A DNA stretch of 59,587 nt from an uncultured Alistipes sp. (GTDB taxonomy: Bacteria > Bacteroidota > Bacteroidia > Bacteroidales > Rikenellaceae). Every line of letters begins with the position of its first letter. Position 1 is the first letter of the stretch. Positions 56,792-59,587 of the stretch are shown here, piece after piece. Location of the stretch: NCBI RefSeq assembly GCF_902388705.1, contig NZ_CABMQJ010000011.1, forward strand, positions 1 to 59,587, in the 5' to 3' direction. The position numbers were made by a program, and so were the translations under genes. Under the pieces are notes generated by a model that was not told the DNA's origin, did no database searches, and was given only the letters and a program-made list of their open reading frames with translations.

Positions 56792-58630
56792 ATGGTGAAG
56801 AAAAAAATAGCTTTTGTTTTTGCGGTGTTCTGTGCGACCCTCCTGCTGATGGCCGTGCAGAAACCCGTTTTCCTGACCTATTACGCTGCGGAGGCGGCAC
56901 AGGTTTCCGCGGGCGACTGGCTGCGCGTCGTCTGGCACGGACTGACCCTCGACAGTACGGTTGCGGGGTATGTCACGGCACTGCCGTTGTTGCTGACCCT
57001 GCTGTCGCTGTGGGTGCGGCTGCCCCGCAAGGTGTGGCGCCGGGTGCTGGACGGCTATTTCGTGCTGGTTGCCCTCGTTACGGCGGTCATTTTCGCCGTG
57101 GATGTGGAGCTTTACCGGCATTGGGGATTTCGCCTCGACTCGACTGTCCTGATTTACCTTTCCGACCCCAAAGAGGCCGCGGCGAGCGTCGACTTCTGGC
57201 TCGGCGTGCGCCAGACGCTGCTGGCCGCCGCCTATGCCGTGCTGATGATTTGGGCCTACCGCCGTGTCATGCGCCTGTTCGACGGCGAGCCGGTGCGCCG
57301 GTGCGCCGCGCTGCCGTGGAGCTTCGTGCTGCTGTTGCTGGCAGGGTGCGATTTCCTCGCGATTCGGGGCGGATTGGGGGCCTCCGTCGCCAATGTGTCG
57401 AAAGTCTACTTCAGCTCGAACATGTTCCTGAACCATGCCGCCACCAATCCGGTCTTCTCGTTCCTGACCAGCCTCGGCGACCATGCCGACTATGCGGCGG
57501 AGTATCCCTTCTTCGACGAAGCCGAACGCGCTGCGAGGTTCGACAGCCTGCGCGGCAACGGCCCTTCGGCGGGCCCCTCGGAGCCCGTGCTGAAAACCAC
57601 GCGCCCCAATGTCGTGCTGGTTATCCTCGAAAGTTTCGCACGCACGGTCATGGACGCCCAGGTCGATGGCCGGCCCGTCATGCCCAATATGCAGCGGCTG
57701 AAAGGCGAGGGAATCTGGTTCGAGAACTTCTTCGCCAACTCGTTCCGCACCGACCGCGGCGAAGTGGCGATTATGAGCGGATTTCCCGCGCAGACCCGCA
57801 TGTCGGTTATGAAGCTTCCGGCCAAGAGCCGCAGCCTGCCGTCGCTGGCCCGTTCGCTGGCCCGCGAGGGATATGCGACGAATTTCAACTACGGCGGCGA
57901 TCTCAATTTCACCAACCAGGCGTCGTATATGTACGCCACGGGGTGGCAGCAGCTCGTCTGGCAGAAAGACCTGCGCTTCGACACCCCGCCTGCCGACTGG
58001 GGCTACGACGATGCGGTGATGTGCGACTGGTTCGCCGACCGGGTGATTGCGCAGGGCGAAACGGGCCGGCCGTTCCTCGCGGGCCTGCTCACGTTGAGCA
58101 GCCACCGTCCGTTCGACGTGCCGTTCGCGGAGTTCGACGACAGGGAGCTGAACGCTTTCGCCTTTTCCGACGCATGCGTGGGGCGTATGATCGATAAACT
58201 GAAAGCCTCCCCCGTGTGGGACAACCTGCTCGTCGTGCTGGTTGCCGACCACGGTTATCCGTGGCCCCGCAGCCTGGCCTACAACGAACCCCTGCGCCAC
58301 CGCATCCCGATGATCTGGGTGGGCGGCGCCGTCGCCGGGCCCCGTGTGGTCGACACCTACGCCTCGCAGATCGACATCTGCGCCACGATTCTCGGCCAGA
58401 TGGCCCTCGCGCACGACGACTTCGATTACAGCAAGGATGTTTTCGCCCCGACCCCCCCCCGTAAATTCGCCTACTATACCTTCAACGACGGTTTCGGTGT
58501 GGTCGACGCCTCGGGCGAGGCTGTCTGGGACGCCACGAGCGGCAGGGCGGTTTCCCAAACCGCGCCCGATTTGCTCGACGTGGGGCGTACGATGCTCCAG
58601 ACCACCTATGTCGACATCGGAAACCGCTGA
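56792..58630 (+). CDS. LTA-synthase-like phosphoglycerol/phosphoethanolamine transferase
   Basis: The 612-residue product has five N-terminal membrane helices (first 190 residues) and a large periplasmic sulfatase-fold domain. PNVVLVILESFA and the catalytic loop FFANSFRTDRGEVAIMSG have probable nucleophile Thr320; YGGDLNFTNQASYM and LVVLVADHGYPWPR (metal residues) follow. Enzymes of this group put phosphoglycerol or phosphoethanolamine on membrane glycans or lipids; in Bacteroidetes the target is unknown. A run of nine C lies near the end of the gene (58452-58460, codons for TPPR). Confidence 0.88.
   Translation: MVKKKIAFVFAVFCATLLLMAVQKPVFLTYYAAEAAQVSAGDWLRVVWHGLTLDSTVAGYVTALPLLLTLLSLWVRLPRKVWRRVLDGYFVLVALVTAVIFAVDVELYRHWGFRLDSTVLIYLSDPKEAAASVDFWLGVRQTLLAAAYAVLMIWAYRRVMRLFDGEPVRRCAALPWSFVLLLLAGCDFLAIRGGLGASVANVSKVYFSSNMFLNHAATNPVFSFLTSLGDHADYAAEYPFFDEAERAARFDSLRGNGPSAGPSEPVLKTTRPNVVLVILESFARTVMDAQVDGRPVMPNMQRLKGEGIWFENFFANSFRTDRGEVAIMSGFPAQTRMSVMKLPAKSRSLPSLARSLAREGYATNFNYGGDLNFTNQASYMYATGWQQLVWQKDLRFDTPPADWGYDDAVMCDWFADRVIAQGETGRPFLAGLLTLSSHRPFDVPFAEFDDRELNAFAFSDACVGRMIDKLKASPVWDNLLVVLVADHGYPWPRSLAYNEPLRHRIPMIWVGGAVAGPRVVDTYASQIDICATILGQMALAHDDFDYSKDVFAPTPPRKFAYYTFNDGFGVVDASGEAVWDATSGRAVSQTAPDLLDVGRTMLQTTYVDIGNR
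58452..58460 (+). repeat. Nine-base C tract within coding sequence
   Basis: Nine consecutive C follow an A, inside the codons for Thr-Pro-Pro-Arg at about residues 554-557 of the LTA-synthase-like protein. A change of one base would replace the last ~55 residues. Only one other C run this long was noticed (14410-14418, noncoding). Confidence 0.85.
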
Positions 58631-58681
58631 TTCCGGGATAAATACCTGAAAATAGGTATTGCGGGGCCCGTCGTAATTGCC

Positions 58682-58689
58682 TATTTTTG
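58682..58689 (+). promoter_or_regulatory. Bacteroidetes-type promoter for hemerythrin operon
   Basis: TATTTTTG (TAnnTTTG) is preceded after 20 bases by ATTG (58658-58661), close to the -33 TTTG. It ends 18 bases before the ATG at 58707 and rules out the in-frame start at 58677. Confidence 0.6.
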
Positions 58690-58706
58690 CAGATATAGCG
58701 TATGTT

Positions 58707-59456
58707 ATGTACAGAATAGGACGATACAATGCCGACGACCGCATGTGCGACCTGGTTTGCGACCGCTACCCCGTACTGCTTATCATGAGCCGCTTCGGCA
58801 TTGCGCTGGGCTTCGGCGACAGTACCATCGGCGAAGTGTGCCGCGACAACGGGGTCGACACGGCGACATTCCTGGCCGTCGTCAACATGCACTCCGACGA
58901 CAAAGCCCCCGATCCGGACGGGATTTCAATCGGCGCGCTGGTGAGCTACCTGCGCAATTCCCACAACTACTTCCTCGACTTTCGGCTTCCCGGCATCCGC
59001 CGCAAGTTGATCGAAGCCATCGACTGCAGCCGTAACGACGTGGCTTTCGCCATCCTGCGCTTCTTCGACGAATATGTCGCCGAGGTGCACAAACACATGG
59101 CTTACGAGGAAGAGAACGTCTTTCCCTATGTCGAAGGACTGCTTGCCGAGGGGCGTTCCGAGGGGTATTCCATCGATATTTTCCGCCGCCATCACGACCA
59201 GGTCGAGGCCAAACTCGCCGAACTGAAGCGCATTATCATCCGTTATTACCCTTCGGGCAGCACCAACGAACTGAACGGCGTGCTTTTTGACATCTTCACC
59301 TGCGAACGCGATTTGGCGTCGCACAACGACATCGAAGACCGTCTGTTTATTCCCGCCATCAAACGGCTGGAGGCCTCCGTCCCCGGGCCGGACGGGAAAC
59401 AGGGCGGGGAGGAGCCGCAGGGGCAGCCGCCCCGCGGGAAAGGAGGCTGTCGATGA
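58707..59456 (+). CDS. Hemerythrin-domain protein, di-iron
   Basis: The 249-residue product has a helical N-terminal half (CDLVCDRYPVLLIMSRFGIAL) that resembles the ScdA/RIC N-terminal region, then a four-helix hemerythrin domain. Metal ligands appear in NSHNYFLDF, EVHKHMAYEEENVFPYV, FRRHHDQVEAKL and ASHNDIEDRLFIP. Di-iron proteins of this kind (RIC/YtfE-like) repair iron-sulfur clusters or sense oxygen or nitric oxide. The tail is Gly/Pro/Gln-rich. The stop overlaps the next ATG (ATGA), coupling it to a response regulator, so a sensory role for oxygen, NO or iron is likely. Confidence 0.85.
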   Translation: MYRIGRYNADDRMCDLVCDRYPVLLIMSRFGIALGFGDSTIGEVCRDNGVDTATFLAVVNMHSDDKAPDPDGISIGALVSYLRNSHNYFLDFRLPGIRRKLIEAIDCSRNDVAFAILRFFDEYVAEVHKHMAYEEENVFPYVEGLLAEGRSEGYSIDIFRRHHDQVEAKLAELKRIIIRYYPSGSTNELNGVLFDIFTCERDLASHNDIEDRLFIPAIKRLEASVPGPDGKQGGEEPQGQPPRGKGGCR

Positions 59457-59587
59457 AGGCGCTCAAACTCGCCGTCGCCGAGCCCTCGGCTATCCTGCGC
59501 TGCGGCATCATCGCCGTGCTGCGCCGCCTGCCGGCTCCCGACGTCGACATCCTCGAGGTCGCCGATATTTCGCAGCTCACGGCACAG
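59453..59587 (+). CDS. Response-regulator-like protein, N-terminal part only
   Basis: Only 45 residues are inside the window: KALKLAVAEPSAILRCGIIA followed by VLRRLPAPDVDILEVADISQL. The opening (hydrophobic strand, acidic EPS turn, helix with RCGIIAVL) is like the receiver domain of NarL/LuxR-type regulators, though the usual two acidic residues are reduced to one Glu. The ATGA overlap with the hemerythrin gene suggests both act in one signal path. The DNA-binding half is beyond the edge, so the family is inferred. Confidence 0.65.
   Translation, partial: MKALKLAVAEPSAILRCGIIAVLRRLPAPDVDILEVADISQLTAQ

Noticed and set aside
1..59587. tRNA or rRNA genes
   Set aside because: Gaps between genes were read for cloverleaf-like stems and conserved T-loop sequence (GGTTCRANNCC); none was convincing.

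Overview
The window looks like a piece of a high-GC Bacteroidales chromosome, most likely Alistipes (Rikenellaceae). Three things point there: dense, GC-rich coding with strong codon bias; AT-rich gene fronts carrying the Bacteroidetes -7 promoter motif TAnnTTTG and almost no Shine-Dalgarno sequences; and a gene set typical of the phylum (DUF4296 and Ig-like lipoproteins, CTD-type TonB proteins, arrays of MacB-like permeases). The menaquinone genes are of the futalosine type (mqnA, mqnE) rather than men genes. The genus is an inference, since there is no rRNA in the window.

Layout. 1-229: end of an unknown minus-strand gene, then a gap with DnaA-box-like repeats. 477-13915: a plus-strand housekeeping run (mqnA, corA, flippase, cyclophilin lipoprotein, holB, folK, envelope lipoproteins, an outer-membrane barrel, rbfA, a LolC/E-like permease, a DUF4296 lipoprotein, a metal-dependent deaminase). 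13916-14493: a 108-bp-period minisatellite and a terminator. 14494-17540: minus-strand GH2 hydrolase and xerD. 17609-19604: prmA, recO and a small secreted protein. 19757-38145: the most distinctive block, a minus-strand NtrB/NtrC-type pair facing a plus-strand operon of TolC-type channel, membrane fusion protein, five large MacB/FtsX-type permeases and one ATPase. The gap between them carries a sigma-54-type promoter and paired upstream repeats, suggesting the pair controls the exporter. 38311-40669: porin and YeiH-family carrier. 40937-48341: minus-strand ygiQ-type, rluD-type, PASTA, mqnE, lptG and tgt genes. 48434-51325: glycosyltransferase, ECF sigma factor, rsmG, HXXEE protein. 51329-52824: thioredoxin-like and rlmN (minus). 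52978-59587: two tandem TonB paralogues, hflX, upp, an LTA-synthase-like enzyme with a C9 tract in its coding sequence, and a hemerythrin/response-regulator pair cut by the window end.

The strongest candidate for something worth describing is the 19757-38145 locus: a two-component, sigma-54-controlled envelope export system with five different permeases for one ATPase. Secondary leads are the minisatellite, the possible phase-variable poly-C tract, the mosaic second tonB copy, the zinc-ligand-free Tgt, and the candidate aminodeoxyfutalosine deaminase. No tRNA, rRNA, CRISPR array or insertion sequence was recognised.
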